DNA of 64,000 nucleotides from Paraburkholderia edwinii. Its GTDB lineage: Bacteria > Pseudomonadota > Gammaproteobacteria > Burkholderiales > Burkholderiaceae. The DNA lies in assembly GCF_019428685.1 (NCBI RefSeq), contig NZ_CP080095.1:124001-188000 (forward strand), given 5' to 3'. Each line of letters opens with the position of its first letter. Positions within the stretch are counted from its first letter, which is position 1. Shown piece after piece: positions 38,965 through 47,930 of the stretch. A program made the translations under genes and the position numbers. Below the pieces are notes generated by a model. It ran no database searches and had not been told where the DNA came from. It was given only the letters and a program-made list of their open reading frames with translations.

Positions 38965-39743
38965 GACCTGACCTCCTGCAACGACTGCCGCGTCACGCGC
39001 AACAGCCACATCACGTCGGCAGCGAGCGAAATAAAGCGAAAACCCGCTTCGCGAGACTGCCGCGCATTCACGACGTCCATCGCGAAGATGCCCGCGGCGA
39101 TATGCGCATTCTTTGCAACTTGCACGATATGTGCCATTGCTTCCTGCACTTCGGGATGCTTCGGATCGCCGAGATGTCCGAGGCTTGCCGCGAGATCAGC
39201 CGGGCCGACGAACAGGCAATCGATGCCCGGCACCGCCGCAATCTGCTCGACCTGCGCGAGCGCGCGCGCCGATTCGATCTGCACGATCGTCGCGATCTGC
39301 GCGTTCGCATTCTGCAGATAATCGCGGCGCATGCCATAAGCGGCCGCACGCACCGCGCCGGCCACGCCGCGCAAGCCGTCGGACGATTCCGCCGTCGGGT
39401 ATTGCGTGAGCCGCACCGCATACGCGGCTTCTTCGGCGGATTCGATATTCGGGAACATCAGCGTGCGCGCGCCCGCATCGAGCACGCGCTTGACGAGCCA
39501 CGGCTCGGCCGCCGGCACGCGCACGACCGGCTCGCTCGGCAGGTGCGCGGCCGCAATCGCGCGCAACTGCTCGGTGACGTCGACGCTATCGTTCGGCGAA
39601 TGCTCCATGTCGATCAGCAGCCAGTCGAAGCCCGCGTGCGCGAGCGCTTCGGCGGCACTCGAGCTGCCTAACGACAGCCACAGGCCATACAGCGGATCGG
39701 GGTCTTTGAGGCGCAGTTTGAGCGGATTCGTGAACGTGCTCAT
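38961..39743 (-). CDS. HpcH/HpaI family aldolase
   Basis: A 260-residue class II, metal-dependent aldolase of the HpcH/HpaI family, which splits 4-hydroxy-2-oxo acids into pyruvate and an aldehyde. Visible motifs are FDWLLIDMEHSPND with the base and metal Glu region, TIVQIESARAL (metal-binding Glu) and LFVGPADLAASLG. I start at MSTFTNPLKLRL (39743); the open frame upstream is unsupported. The substrate is unknown and no aromatic-degradation genes lie nearby. Confidence 0.9.
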   Translation of the reverse strand: MSTFTNPLKLRLKDPDPLYGLWLSLGSSSAAEALAHAGFDWLLIDMEHSPNDSVDVTEQLRAIAAAHLPSEPVVRVPAAEPWLVKRVLDAGARTLMFPNIESAEEAAYAVRLTQYPTAESSDGLRGVAGAVRAAAYGMRRDYLQNANAQIATIVQIESARALAQVEQIAAVPGIDCLFVGPADLAASLGHLGDPKHPEVQEAMAHIVQVAKNAHIAAGIFAMDVVNARQSREAGFRFISLAADVMWLLRVTRQSLQEVRS

Positions 39744-40042
39744 CAGCGCGTCTCCGCGCGGCACGTTGCGCCGCAAGATGACCGGAAAACCGCGAGGGAA
39801 CGGCGCGAACGACGAGCGTCGTCGCAAATCTGCTGCGCGGTGAAGGGTGCTGCGGACACTGCGATAGTGGGCGTCGTGGCGGCCGGCATGGTCTCGCTCC
39901 GGTGGCTACTGCAATGTGATGGCACGCAATGGGCGCACATAGTGGGCGCACTTGAAGAGGCGCACGTATCTGGCACGCGCTCAGCACGTGCCGGCACGAT
40001 CATACCGTGACAATAACGCTTGTATCGTCTACAAAGCGCACG
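39744..40042. other. Gap between the aldolase and queD
   Basis: About 300 bases with three short GGCGCAC-like repeats (near 39928-39965) and no gene I can support. It should hold the promoter of the aldolase-Sel1 pair. Confidence 0.4.
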
Positions 40043-40489
40043 CTATTCGCGTACGAAATCGGACCAGCAATTCGGCGTTTCGTACAGACGCACGCGCTGC
40101 AGCCGCACGTTCACGCCGTAGTGCGCGTCGTAGACGTTCGCGAGTATGCCGAACGCCACCGCCGCAAGATTTTCGACGGTCGGAATGCGGTCGAGCACGA
40201 CCGTCTTGTGGCCCGGCATCGAGTCGAGGAAGCGGCGCAACTGCGTGTCGCCTTCGTAGACGATAAACGCGTGGTCCCACTTTTCGACGAGATGCTCCAT
40301 CGCGAGCGACTTCACGTCGGCGAAATCCATCACCATGCCGCGGTCCGGCGCGCCTTCCGTTTCGACCAGATCACCCTGCAGCGTGATCTCGAGCACATAG
40401 CGATGCCCATGCAGATTGCGGCACTGGCTGCGGTGGTCGGGAATGCGGTGGCCCGCATCGAATTCGAGTTTTCGGGTAATGGTCAGCAC
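40043..40489 (-). CDS. queD: 6-carboxytetrahydropterin synthase
   Basis: QueD turns dihydroneopterin triphosphate into 6-carboxytetrahydropterin, the first dedicated step to queuosine. The 148-residue T-fold protein has the zinc histidines and catalytic Cys in FDAGHRIPDHRSQCRNLHGH, then MVMDFADVKSL and the C-terminal VRLYETPNCWSDF. It is six bases after queE and last in the queC-queE-queD order. Confidence 0.95.
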   Translation of the reverse strand: MLTITRKLEFDAGHRIPDHRSQCRNLHGHRYVLEITLQGDLVETEGAPDRGMVMDFADVKSLAMEHLVEKWDHAFIVYEGDTQLRRFLDSMPGHKTVVLDRIPTVENLAAVAFGILANVYDAHYGVNVRLQRVRLYETPNCWSDFVRE

Positions 40490-40494
40490 GGCGA

Positions 40495-41127
40495 TCAGGG
40501 GATGTTCAGGTACTTATGGGTTTGCATCGACAGACGCCAGCGCGGATGGCGCTTGCACCAGTCGATGGCGAGCTTCGTATTGATATCGCGCGACGGGCCG
40601 TCCATCGGCTGCACGAGGAAATAGTCGAAGTCGAGTTTCTCGTAGTCGGACAGACGCTGATTATCCTGCGGGACCACGACCTTGAGCTCATTGCCCCTGG
40701 TCACGACGAGCGGCGCATCGGCCTTCGGACTCACGCAGATCCAGTCGATGGTTTCAAGCACCGGTAGCGAGCCGTTCGTTTCGATCGCGATCTCGAAGCC
40801 GGCTGCGTGCAACGCATCGACGAACGGCTGGTCGATCTGCAGCATCGGCTCGCCGCCCGTGCAGACCACGAAGCGCTGGCCTTCGCCTGCGGGCCACAGC
40901 GATGCGATCATCGCGACGAGTTCGTCAGCGCTGCGATACTTGCCGCCGTTTTCGCCATCGGTGCCGACGAAGTCGGTGTCGCAGAAACGGCAAACGGCAT
41001 CGGCGCGGTCTTCTTCCCGGCCGGACCACAGGTTGCAGCCGGCGAACCGGCAGAACACGGCCGGGCGCCCGGCATTCGCGCCTTCGCCTTGCAACGTGTA
41101 GAAGATTTCCTTGACCGCGTACGTCAT
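40495..41127 (-). CDS. queE: 7-carboxy-7-deazaguanine synthase
   Basis: QueE is a radical-SAM enzyme that contracts the pterin ring to 7-carboxy-7-deazaguanine. The 210-residue protein has the substrate segment FYTLQGEGANAGRPAVFCRF and a cluster motif with spacing C-X14-C-X2-C (GCN to VCRFCD) instead of the usual CX3CX2C, as described for the Burkholderia enzyme. GG(E) of the SAM site is in VCTGGEPML. I start at MTYAVKEIF (41127). Confidence 0.95.
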   Translation of the reverse strand: MTYAVKEIFYTLQGEGANAGRPAVFCRFAGCNLWSGREEDRADAVCRFCDTDFVGTDGENGGKYRSADELVAMIASLWPAGEGQRFVVCTGGEPMLQIDQPFVDALHAAGFEIAIETNGSLPVLETIDWICVSPKADAPLVVTRGNELKVVVPQDNQRLSDYEKLDFDYFLVQPMDGPSRDINTKLAIDWCKRHPRWRLSMQTHKYLNIP

Positions 41128-41176
41128 GCTGGTTCTGCCTGATGCGCTGTAATGAAGGTTGCCGCCAAAGCCTCGC

Positions 41177-41908
41177 TCACACGAGCTCGCTGACCTGCTC
41201 GCCCGCGAGATACGCCTCGTATCCACGCTTGCGCAAACGGCATGCGGGGCACTCGCCGCAACCGAAGCCCCACGCGTGCAGTTCCGCGCGCTCGCCGAGG
41301 TAGCACGTATGCGTCTCGACGCGAATCAGTTCGACGAGCGGGTCGCCGCCGAGCTCGTGCGCAAGACGCCACGTATCGGCCTTATCGAGCCACATCAACG
41401 GCGTCTCGACGACGAAGCGGCTGTCCATGCCGAGATTCAGCGCGACCTGCAGCGACTTCATCGTGTCGTCGCGGCAATCGGGGTAACCGGAGAAATCCGT
41501 CTCGCACATGCCGCCGACGAGCACCTGCAAACCGCGCCGGTATGCAATCGCCGCGGCGATCGTCATAAACATCAGATTGCGGCCCGGCACGAACGTATTC
41601 GGCAATCCGCTCGCGGCCGTTTCGATTTCGATTTCGCGCGTCATGGCGGTGTCGCTGATCGCGCCGAGCACCGAGAGGTCGATCATGTGATCGTCGCCCA
41701 AACGCGCGGCCCACTCGGGGAACGCACCGGCAATCGCCGTGCGAAAGCCATCGCGGCATTCGAGTTCGACGCGGTGCCGCTGCCCATAATCAAAGCCGAG
41801 CGTTTCGACTGTGTCATAGCGATCGAGCGCCCAGGCAAGGCACGTGGCCGAATCCTGGCCGCCGGAAAACAGCACCAGCGCGCTGCGCTTCGCGTGTTGA
41901 CGGGTCAC
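41177..41908 (-). CDS. queC: 7-cyano-7-deazaguanine synthase
   Basis: QueC converts carboxy-deazaguanine to preQ0 with ATP and ammonia. The 243 residues carry the PP-loop [12 protein letters not shown] and the C-terminal zinc site [14 protein letters not shown]. It leads queC-queE-queD; the gap to queE is 49 bases. The later enzymes that make preQ1 and insert it into tRNA are not in this window. Confidence 0.96.
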   Translation of the reverse strand: MTRQHAKRSALVLFSGGQDSATCLAWALDRYDTVETLGFDYGQRHRVELECRDGFRTAIAGAFPEWAARLGDDHMIDLSVLGAISDTAMTREIEIETAASGLPNTFVPGRNLMFMTIAAAIAYRRGLQVLVGGMCETDFSGYPDCRDDTMKSLQVALNLGMDSRFVVETPLMWLDKADTWRLAHELGGDPLVELIRVETHTCYLGERAELHAWGFGCGECPACRLRKRGYEAYLAGEQVSELV

Positions 41909-42096
41909 CGTGTTACTCCGTGAGGGCTCGAATGATCAACTGCGGATCGACTGCGGATCGACTTCAGATCAACTTCGGCCTTATTCGCGCCGGCGCGGAC
42001 GCCGGCTCAAGCAGTATAGGCATGTGTGTCGCTGCGCGAAGCGGACCTCGCCAAGCGGGCCTGCATTATTCCGACTTTCGCCCAGCGATCGGCGCA
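41909..42096. other. Region upstream of queC
   Basis: It holds a threefold near repeat (ATCGACTGCGG, ATCGACTTCAG, ATCAACTTCGG type, about 41935-41975) and presumably the queC promoter. I see no gene and no queuosine-type riboswitch that I can recognise. Confidence 0.4.
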
Positions 42097-42136
42097 CAAA
42101 CAAAAAAGGACTTGCGACCGGACAGTGCAAGTCCTT
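42097..42136 (-). terminator. Intrinsic terminator without an obvious gene
   Basis: On the minus strand AAGGACTTGC pairs with GCAAGTCCTT around 11 bases and is followed by TTTTTTGTTTG. The nearest minus-strand gene upstream, tRNA-Phe, already has its own terminator at 42264-42304. A small unannotated RNA in 42137-42263, or attenuation before queC, would explain it. TAAAAT (42153-42148) could be a -10 box. Confidence 0.8.
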
Positions 42137-42263
42137 GAATATGTGAAATTTTATCACGCGGCACCGTGCACTGCCGACGGCGCCCCGCTCGCTCGACGAC
42201 GAGCATGACCGCGTTACGCGTGGCCGCATCGAACAACAGACAGCGGCACATACGCTATAGGGG

Positions 42264-42304
42264 CAAAAACAACAAGCCCCAGGAATCTTGCGATGTCCTG
42301 GGGC
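42264..42304 (-). terminator. Intrinsic terminator of tRNA-Phe
   Basis: On the minus strand GCCCCAGGA (42304-42296) pairs with TCCTGGGGC (42284-42276) and is followed by TTGTTGTTTTTG, nine bases past the tRNA 3' end. Confidence 0.9.
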
Positions 42305-42312
42305 CCAAATTC

Positions 42313-42388
42313 TGGTGGCCTGGGGCGGAATCGAACCACCGACACGCGGATTTTCAATCCGCTGCTCTACCAACTGAGCTACCGGGCC
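42313..42388 (-). tRNA. tRNA-Phe (GAA)
   Basis: A 76-nt cloverleaf with encoded CCA. The anticodon stem CGGAT/ATCCG carries the loop TGAAAA with anticodon GAA. The D arm (GCTCAGTTGGTAGAGC) and T arm (GGTGG TTCGATT CCGCC) are normal. The acceptor arm reads GGCCCGG against CCAGGCC, leaving a C-A mismatch at pair 5-68. Confidence 0.95.
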
Positions 42389-42402
42389 AACGAAGAAGCG
42401 AG

Positions 42403-42431
42403 AGTATAACAAAGCATGACGACCGCCTCAA
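42403..42431 (-). promoter_or_regulatory. tRNA-Phe promoter
   Basis: On the minus strand TTGAGG (42431-42426), 17 bases, then TATACT (42408-42403), placing the start a few bases before the tRNA. Confidence 0.75.
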
Positions 42432-42490
42432 GCCCCCCGCTGAAATTAGCCGCGGGGCGCTTATTCGTCGCTTATTCGATGGTTCGTCAG

Positions 42491-43180
42491 TCACTCGCCC
42501 TTGTTCTTGCCGAGATCGACGCCGAGCTGCTTGAGCTTGCGATACAGGTGCGTGCGCTCGAGCCCGGTCTTTTCCGCGACACGCGTCATGCTGCCGTTCT
42601 CGCGCGCGAGGTGGTACTCGAAGTACGCGCGCTCGAATGCATCGCGTGCATCGCGCAGCGGAATGTCGAACGAGATCGACGTGGTTTGCGCGGGTGCCGT
42701 GCCGCCGGCCGCGTTATCGACCGCCAGCATCGGCAACGCCGCAGCCGACGCGACCGCCGACGCATTCGCGGGCAACGCGGGCTTGGCCGCTGCGCCGCCC
42801 GGCGCCGGCGCCGCGCTGCCGCGCGCCAGCCCCTGCTCGACGGCCTTCAGCAGCTTTTGCAGCGCGATCGGTTTTTCGAGGAAGTTCAGCGCGCCGATCT
42901 TCGTCGCTTCGACCGCGGTGTCGATCGTCGCGTGGCCCGACATCATGATGACGGGCATCGACAGCAGCCCTTGCGCAGCCCACTCTTTCAGCAGGGTGAC
43001 GCCATCGGTGTCGGGCATCCAGATGTCGAGCAGCACCAGGTCAGGTGCCGCACGTAAGCGGAATTCGCGCGCGTCCTGCGCGTTCTCCGCGGTTTCGACA
43101 ACGTGCCCTTCGTCGCTGAGGATCTCCGAGAGCAATTCCCGGATGCCCATTTCATCATCTACCACCAGGATGGTTGCCAT
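42491..43180 (-). CDS. NtrX-like response regulator lacking the AAA+ domain
   Basis: A 229-residue protein with a receiver domain (about 1-120; ILVVDDEMGIRE, phosphorylation Asp52 in LLDIWMPDTDG, Lys in FLEKPIALQ) and a C-terminal Fis-type helix-turn-helix (VAEKTGLERTHLYRKLKQLG). Between them, where NtrX has the sigma-54 AAA+ domain, there is only an Ala/Pro linker (about 120-170). So it should bind DNA but not activate sigma-54 RNA polymerase. Its ATG follows directly on the kinase stop (TAAATG). Confidence 0.92.
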   Translation of the reverse strand: MATILVVDDEMGIRELLSEILSDEGHVVETAENAQDAREFRLRAAPDLVLLDIWMPDTDGVTLLKEWAAQGLLSMPVIMMSGHATIDTAVEATKIGALNFLEKPIALQKLLKAVEQGLARGSAAPAPGGAAAKPALPANASAVASAAALPMLAVDNAAGGTAPAQTTSISFDIPLRDARDAFERAYFEYHLARENGSMTRVAEKTGLERTHLYRKLKQLGVDLGKNKGE

Positions 43181-45619
43181 TTACGCTGCCCTTGTCTGCA
43201 CTGTTGCTTTTGTCGTTCCCTGCGACGCACTGTTGCGCGCCGTCTGCGATCCGGTCGCCGGTCCTGCATGGGTTCCACTGCCGGGCGCCGCATTGTCTGC
43301 GAGCTGAAGAAACAGAATCGAGATCTGCGCGCCTTCGATCACATCGCCCGCCTTGAGGCGGTTGCGAATGTCGATACGCGCGCCGTGTTCATCGACGATC
43401 TTCTTGACCATCGCCAGCCCAAGCCCTGTTCCTTTGGCTTTGGTCGTCACATAAGGTTCGAACGCGCGCGTGAGGATGCGCGCGGGAAAGCCGGGGCCAT
43501 TGTCCGATACAGTGAGGCGCACGGCGATACGTGTTTTACCTTCCGCATCGGGATCGCCATATTCTACTGTCCGCGTCTCGAGCAGCACCCGCGGATGCGG
43601 CGCTTCGGAGACCGCGTCCTGCGCATTCTGCAGCAGGTTGTGGATCACCTGGCGAAGTTGCGTCGCATCGCCGCGAATCACGGGCAAATCGCCCATCTCG
43701 ACGGCGATCGCGCTCTTGCCTTCCTCGATGCCGTACAACGTCAGCACTTCGCTTACGAGTTCATTAAGCTGCAAATTGGCGAGCACCGCGGGCGGCGTGC
43801 GCGCATAGTCGCGGAAATCGTCGACCATCTGCTTCATCGCCGCAACCTGATTGACGATGGTCGTCGCGCCGCGTTTCAACACATCGGCGTCGTGCGGCGA
43901 GAGCTTGTCGGAGAGCTTCATCTGCAGGCGCTCGGCCGAAAGCTGGATCGGCGTGAGCGGATTCTTGATCTCGTGCGCGAGGCGCCGCGCCACTTCGCCC
44001 CACGCGATCGAGCGCTGCGCCGAGATCACGTCGGAGATGTCGTCGAACACGACGACATAGCCGGCCGTCTGCGGATCGTCGATATCCTCCGAGGTGCTGG
44101 CCGAAAGCAGCCGTGCGCCGCGCACGAGCAATGTAAGCGGGTCTGCTTCGCCCGGCACCTGCATCGAGAACTGCTGCTGCCAGTGACCATCGTCGTGCTG
44201 GTTGTCGCTGCTCGCCGCCTCGCGGTCCGCGAACGCCTTGCGGATCATCACGCCAAACTCGCTCAATACGGCGATGCGGTCGAGCGGCGAACCGAGGGCC
44301 GTCACGAACGGCTGGCGGAAGATACGCTCGGCGCCGCGGTTCGCCGTGGTGAGCCTGAACTGCCGGTCGAACACGAAGACGCCCGCCGTGAGGTTCGCGA
44401 GAATGCTCTCGAGGTACGTCTTCGAATGCTCGAGTGCGATGCGGTTGTTTTCGACCGCCGCGCGCGCTTCCGAAAGCTGTCGCGTCATCGCGTTGAATGA
44501 CTGCGTGAGGAAGCCCAGTTCATCGCGCGACTTGATTTCGCGCTTCGGCGTGTAGTCGCCCTCAGTCACTTCCTTTGTGCCCTGCGCAAGCAGGAACAGC
44601 GGCCGCGCGAGCTGGTTGCCGAGCGCGAGCGCCAGCATCATCGCAATAAAAGTGGCGAGGAACAGCGCGAGCGTCAACGTGCCGATGTACATCTTGCGCA
44701 AGCCCGTGCGGCCGAGCGCCTTCTCCTGGTACTCGCGGTATGCGCGCTGCACCGCATCGGCATTGCGCGCGAGCGACGCCGACACCGGTTGCGTAAGCTG
44801 CAGGAAGCGGTCGGACGGTTGCAGCTGCGTCGAGTTGGCATCGGGAATGCGCTGCACGACGCGCAGACGCAGCACGCCCTTGCTGCCTTGCACGCGCGGA
44901 TCGCCATCCACTTCGCCTTCGATTGCCGCAAAGCCGCGGCCGCGCGCCTGCTCGATCATCAGCGGCGTGGGCAGATCGTTCGGCACGAGCGACGCGTAAT
45001 TGCCGGTCGCCTGCGCCACGACGTGCATCTCGGGCGACGCGCCCGACATGCTGCGCACGGGCTCGACGATCGTCGCGTCCTGCACGCCGAACTGGTCGCG
45101 CAGACGCAAAAGCGTAAGCGTCGTTCCGGCCGAATCCGCGTTCGCGAGCTGCTCGGCCATGAGCCGGCCCTTCGTCTGCAAATCGGATAACGACGCATCG
45201 AGCATGCCGCGGCCGAGACTCAGGCCCGACGTCAGCGCGGTCTCGACATTGACGTCGAACCACGATTCGATGCTGCGCGACACAAACTGATACGACACGA
45301 TGTAGATAATGCCGCCCGGCACGACGCCGACGAGCGCAAAGAAGAACGCGAGCTTGGCGAGCAGCCGTGTGCCGAACTTGCCCCTGCGCAAGCGCGTGAT
45401 GATCACGACCACGAGCACCGCCACGATGCCCATGAAGATCAGCGCGACCGCGATGTTGGCCGTGTAGAGCCACTGATAATAGCGGTCGAAGAATTCGGTA
45501 TTCGCGCTCGCGGCTGCAAGCAGCACGAGCAGCAGGACGGCCGTGACCGCCACCGTCGACACCAGCAAACGAACGACGATGCTGCTGACACTGGTGGCGC
45601 GGCGCACTTTATTTAGCAC
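43181..45619 (-). CDS. NtrY-like sensor histidine kinase
   Basis: An 812-residue membrane kinase. Three N-terminal helices (about 12-110) are followed by a periplasmic sensor of about 190 residues, a fourth helix (about 310-335), HAMP, PAS (VFVFDRQFRLTTANRGAERI), the H-box RRLAHEIKNPLTPIQLSAERL and the ATPase domain (LLQNAQDAVSEA, TKAKGTGLGLAMVKK). This is the NtrY layout, often responding to nitrogen or oxygen state. It starts at GTG, overlapping the DUF4390 gene by 11 bases. Confidence 0.93.
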   Translation of the reverse strand: MLNKVRRATSVSSIVVRLLVSTVAVTAVLLLVLLAAASANTEFFDRYYQWLYTANIAVALIFMGIVAVLVVVIITRLRRGKFGTRLLAKLAFFFALVGVVPGGIIYIVSYQFVSRSIESWFDVNVETALTSGLSLGRGMLDASLSDLQTKGRLMAEQLANADSAGTTLTLLRLRDQFGVQDATIVEPVRSMSGASPEMHVVAQATGNYASLVPNDLPTPLMIEQARGRGFAAIEGEVDGDPRVQGSKGVLRLRVVQRIPDANSTQLQPSDRFLQLTQPVSASLARNADAVQRAYREYQEKALGRTGLRKMYIGTLTLALFLATFIAMMLALALGNQLARPLFLLAQGTKEVTEGDYTPKREIKSRDELGFLTQSFNAMTRQLSEARAAVENNRIALEHSKTYLESILANLTAGVFVFDRQFRLTTANRGAERIFRQPFVTALGSPLDRIAVLSEFGVMIRKAFADREAASSDNQHDDGHWQQQFSMQVPGEADPLTLLVRGARLLSASTSEDIDDPQTAGYVVVFDDISDVISAQRSIAWGEVARRLAHEIKNPLTPIQLSAERLQMKLSDKLSPHDADVLKRGATTIVNQVAAMKQMVDDFRDYARTPPAVLANLQLNELVSEVLTLYGIEEGKSAIAVEMGDLPVIRGDATQLRQVIHNLLQNAQDAVSEAPHPRVLLETRTVEYGDPDAEGKTRIAVRLTVSDNGPGFPARILTRAFEPYVTTKAKGTGLGLAMVKKIVDEHGARIDIRNRLKAGDVIEGAQISILFLQLADNAAPGSGTHAGPATGSQTARNSASQGTTKATVQTRAA

Positions 45620-46199
45620 GATCGCTCACCGTGAAGGTAAAACGCTTCCAGTCGGAAGCAAGATTCCAGTCGCGGTTATTGACCGCGTCGATCTGGAACG
45701 GCTTGGGCATCAGTGCAATATCGAGCTGCATGCGCACCGATGCGGTGTACGTCTCCCCGGTGTGAACCTGATTGCGATCGATCACATGCCATGACGTCAC
45801 GTGCTTGATCACCGACAGCGCCTCGTTCAGCGAGCTGAAACCCAGTTGCAGGCCGCCCGTCGAGACGCGGTATTCGCGCGTGAGCGGCTGGAACGACAGG
45901 CGAATGCTCTGCGACACACTGACCGGCTGCTCGTCGAACCAGTACCAGCGCGGACGGCTCAACTCGAAGTCGGTCGTGAAGTAGAGCGGAATGCCTTTAT
46001 TGACTGCGTCCTCCAGGTTGCTGTTCAGGTCGAACTCGAACCGTGCATCGAGGCTCCACCCATTGCTATCCGATTGCAGCGACGCTCGCTGGACCGCGAT
46101 CGAATCGGCGCGCGCCGGCCCGGCTGCGGTCAGGCAAAGGGCCAGCGCCATCCAGAGCGCGACCGCGAGCCGTAGCGGAAATAGGCGTTTGATGATCAC
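45609..46199 (-). CDS. DUF4390 domain-containing secreted protein
   Basis: A 196-residue protein with a signal peptide (VIIKRLFPLRLAVALWMALA to AGPARA) and a DUF4390 body (LDARFEFDLNSNLEDAVNKG, LQLGFSSLNEALSVIKHV). I start at GTG 46199, which overlaps the rsmB stop in GTGA; the open frame further upstream lies inside rsmB. The conserved order rsmB-DUF4390-ntrY-ntrX suggests a link to the kinase, perhaps as a periplasmic sensor partner, but this is inference. Confidence 0.88.
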   Translation of the reverse strand: MIIKRLFPLRLAVALWMALALCLTAAGPARADSIAVQRASLQSDSNGWSLDARFEFDLNSNLEDAVNKGIPLYFTTDFELSRPRWYWFDEQPVSVSQSIRLSFQPLTREYRVSTGGLQLGFSSLNEALSVIKHVTSWHVIDRNQVHTGETYTASVRMQLDIALMPKPFQIDAVNNRDWNLASDWKRFTFTVSDRAK

Positions 46200-47623
46200 C
46201 GTTTCTGGAAGCGCGCGTAGAAGAATCCGTCGTGGTCTGGGTTCGCGCCGGTGGTCCCTCCGGCGCGAAAACCGGCCGATGCTTCGGCGGGCGCGCGAGC
46301 GACTGCGGGCAGCAGTTGCCCCGGCGCGTCCAATCGTACCGCATCCTGATGGTTGTTTCCAAACCACAGTGCCTGCAACTCGCCCTCATCCGGCAGGATT
46401 GAGCATGTGACGTACAGCAATTCGCCGCCGGGTTTCACGAGCGGCCACAGCGCGGCAAGAATGCGCCGCTGCTCGGCGACGAGCGCGGCGATGTCGCCTG
46501 CGCGGCGCAACCAGCGGATGTCCGGATGGCGGCGCACGATGCCGGACGCGGAACACGGCACGTCCGCGAGAATACGGTCGAAGAGCGGCTCGTTCGCGTC
46601 ATGCCATGCGGATGGGTTGCCTGCATCGCCGATGCGGACGTCCGCGGTGAGACCGAGGCGCTGCAGGTTTTCGCCGATGCGCTGTGCACGGGAACGGTCG
46701 CTTTCGAGCGCGACGAGGTCGAGGTCGGCAAGCTCGAGCAGGTGGCCCGTTTTACCGCCGGGCGCCGCGCAGGCGTCGAGCACGCGCATGCCGCTCTCGA
46801 CGCGAAGCGATGGCGCGGCGAGTTGCGCGCCGGCGTCCTGCACCGAGACGACGCCGTCGCGAAAACCGGGGATGCGGTCGACATGCATCGCCGTATCGAG
46901 ACGCACGGCTTGCGGGCCGATCTGCGTCGCGGCGATCTCGCGGTCGTGTAACGTTTGCACATAAGCGTCGACGGTCGAGCGGCGGCTGTTCACGCGCAAG
47001 GTCAACGGGCCTTGCGTGTTGCCGGCTTCGAGCATGCCTTGCCACGTATCGGGCCATGCTTTTCGCACAGCCTCGATCCACCATTTCGGGTAGTTCCAGC
47101 GTGCGACTTCGTCGTGCTTCGATTCGGCCAGCAGCGCGCTGCGTTCGCGCAGGAACGTGCGCAATACGGCATTGGTTAGCCCCTTCGCGAATTCGAACTC
47201 GCGGCGTGCGCCTATTGCGCCGACAGCCTGGTCGACGACGGTGAAGGGCGTATAGGCAGCTGTTTCTTCTTCGTCGACCAGCAGCGCGAATGCGCAGGCG
47301 AGCAGATGCGCGACATGCGGTGGAGGCGGCTTGCGGACCAGCTTAGCGACGAGCCACTCGGCGAGCCCAAGACGCCGCATCGTGCGATAGGCGATGTCCT
47401 GCACAGCGCCATGCGATGCGGCGGCGCTACCTTCGGGCAAGGACGCGAAGACCGTGCCGAGCGCGGCCGGCAACGCGGCGCCAAGGCGCACTGCGCCGAC
47501 CGCTTGCGCAGCGCAGTCGAGCGCGAAACCAAGCGACTCGGGGGCAAGCGGCAGCGTGGAAAGGCGCGGCTCATGAGCGCGCGCGGCAGGTTGAACGGCG
47601 CGCGGGGACGGCTTTCGGGTCAT
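46196..47623 (-). CDS. rsmB: 16S rRNA (cytosine(967)-C(5))-methyltransferase
   Basis: RsmB methylates C967 of 16S rRNA. The 475 residues have an N-terminal NusB-like RNA-binding domain (about 30-180), the SAM motif LDACAAPGGKTGHLLEL, and the two cysteines of this family, in LADVPCSASGIVRRHP and LYVTCSILPDEGE. A low-complexity stretch near 440-460 precedes the end. Overlaps DUF4390 by four bases. Confidence 0.95.
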   Translation of the reverse strand: MTRKPSPRAVQPAARAHEPRLSTLPLAPESLGFALDCAAQAVGAVRLGAALPAALGTVFASLPEGSAAASHGAVQDIAYRTMRRLGLAEWLVAKLVRKPPPPHVAHLLACAFALLVDEEETAAYTPFTVVDQAVGAIGARREFEFAKGLTNAVLRTFLRERSALLAESKHDEVARWNYPKWWIEAVRKAWPDTWQGMLEAGNTQGPLTLRVNSRRSTVDAYVQTLHDREIAATQIGPQAVRLDTAMHVDRIPGFRDGVVSVQDAGAQLAAPSLRVESGMRVLDACAAPGGKTGHLLELADLDLVALESDRSRAQRIGENLQRLGLTADVRIGDAGNPSAWHDANEPLFDRILADVPCSASGIVRRHPDIRWLRRAGDIAALVAEQRRILAALWPLVKPGGELLYVTCSILPDEGELQALWFGNNHQDAVRLDAPGQLLPAVARAPAEASAGFRAGGTTGANPDHDGFFYARFQKR

Positions 47624-47836
47624 GAACAGGGGCTGAGCAGCACATGGCGTGCAAGCAGTCTAAACGGCACATTGTAGCGTGGCATGGTCGGTGGACTGAC
47701 CGGTGGCCGTGCAGGTGTGCGGGATCAGCAACAGTGGGGGTTGTGCGGCTTGCGTTGTGTTCACGGGGTTAACGGCGGGCCAACGACGGACTAAAGCGGG
47801 CTGAGTGCGAAAGCGGAATGTGGAAGCGGAATGCAA
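47624..47836. other. Gap upstream of rsmB
   Basis: It contains GT-rich and GG-rich low-complexity sequence, no gene I can support, and presumably the rsmB promoter. Confidence 0.4.
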
Positions 47837-47868
47837 ATCGGGCGAGCCTTTGGTGGGGCTCGCCCGAT
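47837..47868 (-). terminator. Strong hairpin downstream of htpX
   Basis: ATCGGGCGAGCC (47837-47848) pairs with GGCTCGCCCGAT (47857-47868), a perfect 12-bp stem with an eight-base loop. The T-tract on the minus strand is short (ATTTG), so termination efficiency is uncertain. Confidence 0.75.
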
Positions 47869-47900
47869 CTTATTCACATCGGTATCAGTATCAGCAGCAG

Positions 47901-47930
47901 CATCGGCATCGGCATCGGCATCGGCATCGA
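47901..47930. repeat. CATCGG hexanucleotide repeat
   Basis: Four exact CATCGG units and a fifth with one change, preceded by TATCAG and CAGCAG variants (47882-47900). Non-coding, downstream of htpX. Confidence 0.9.
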
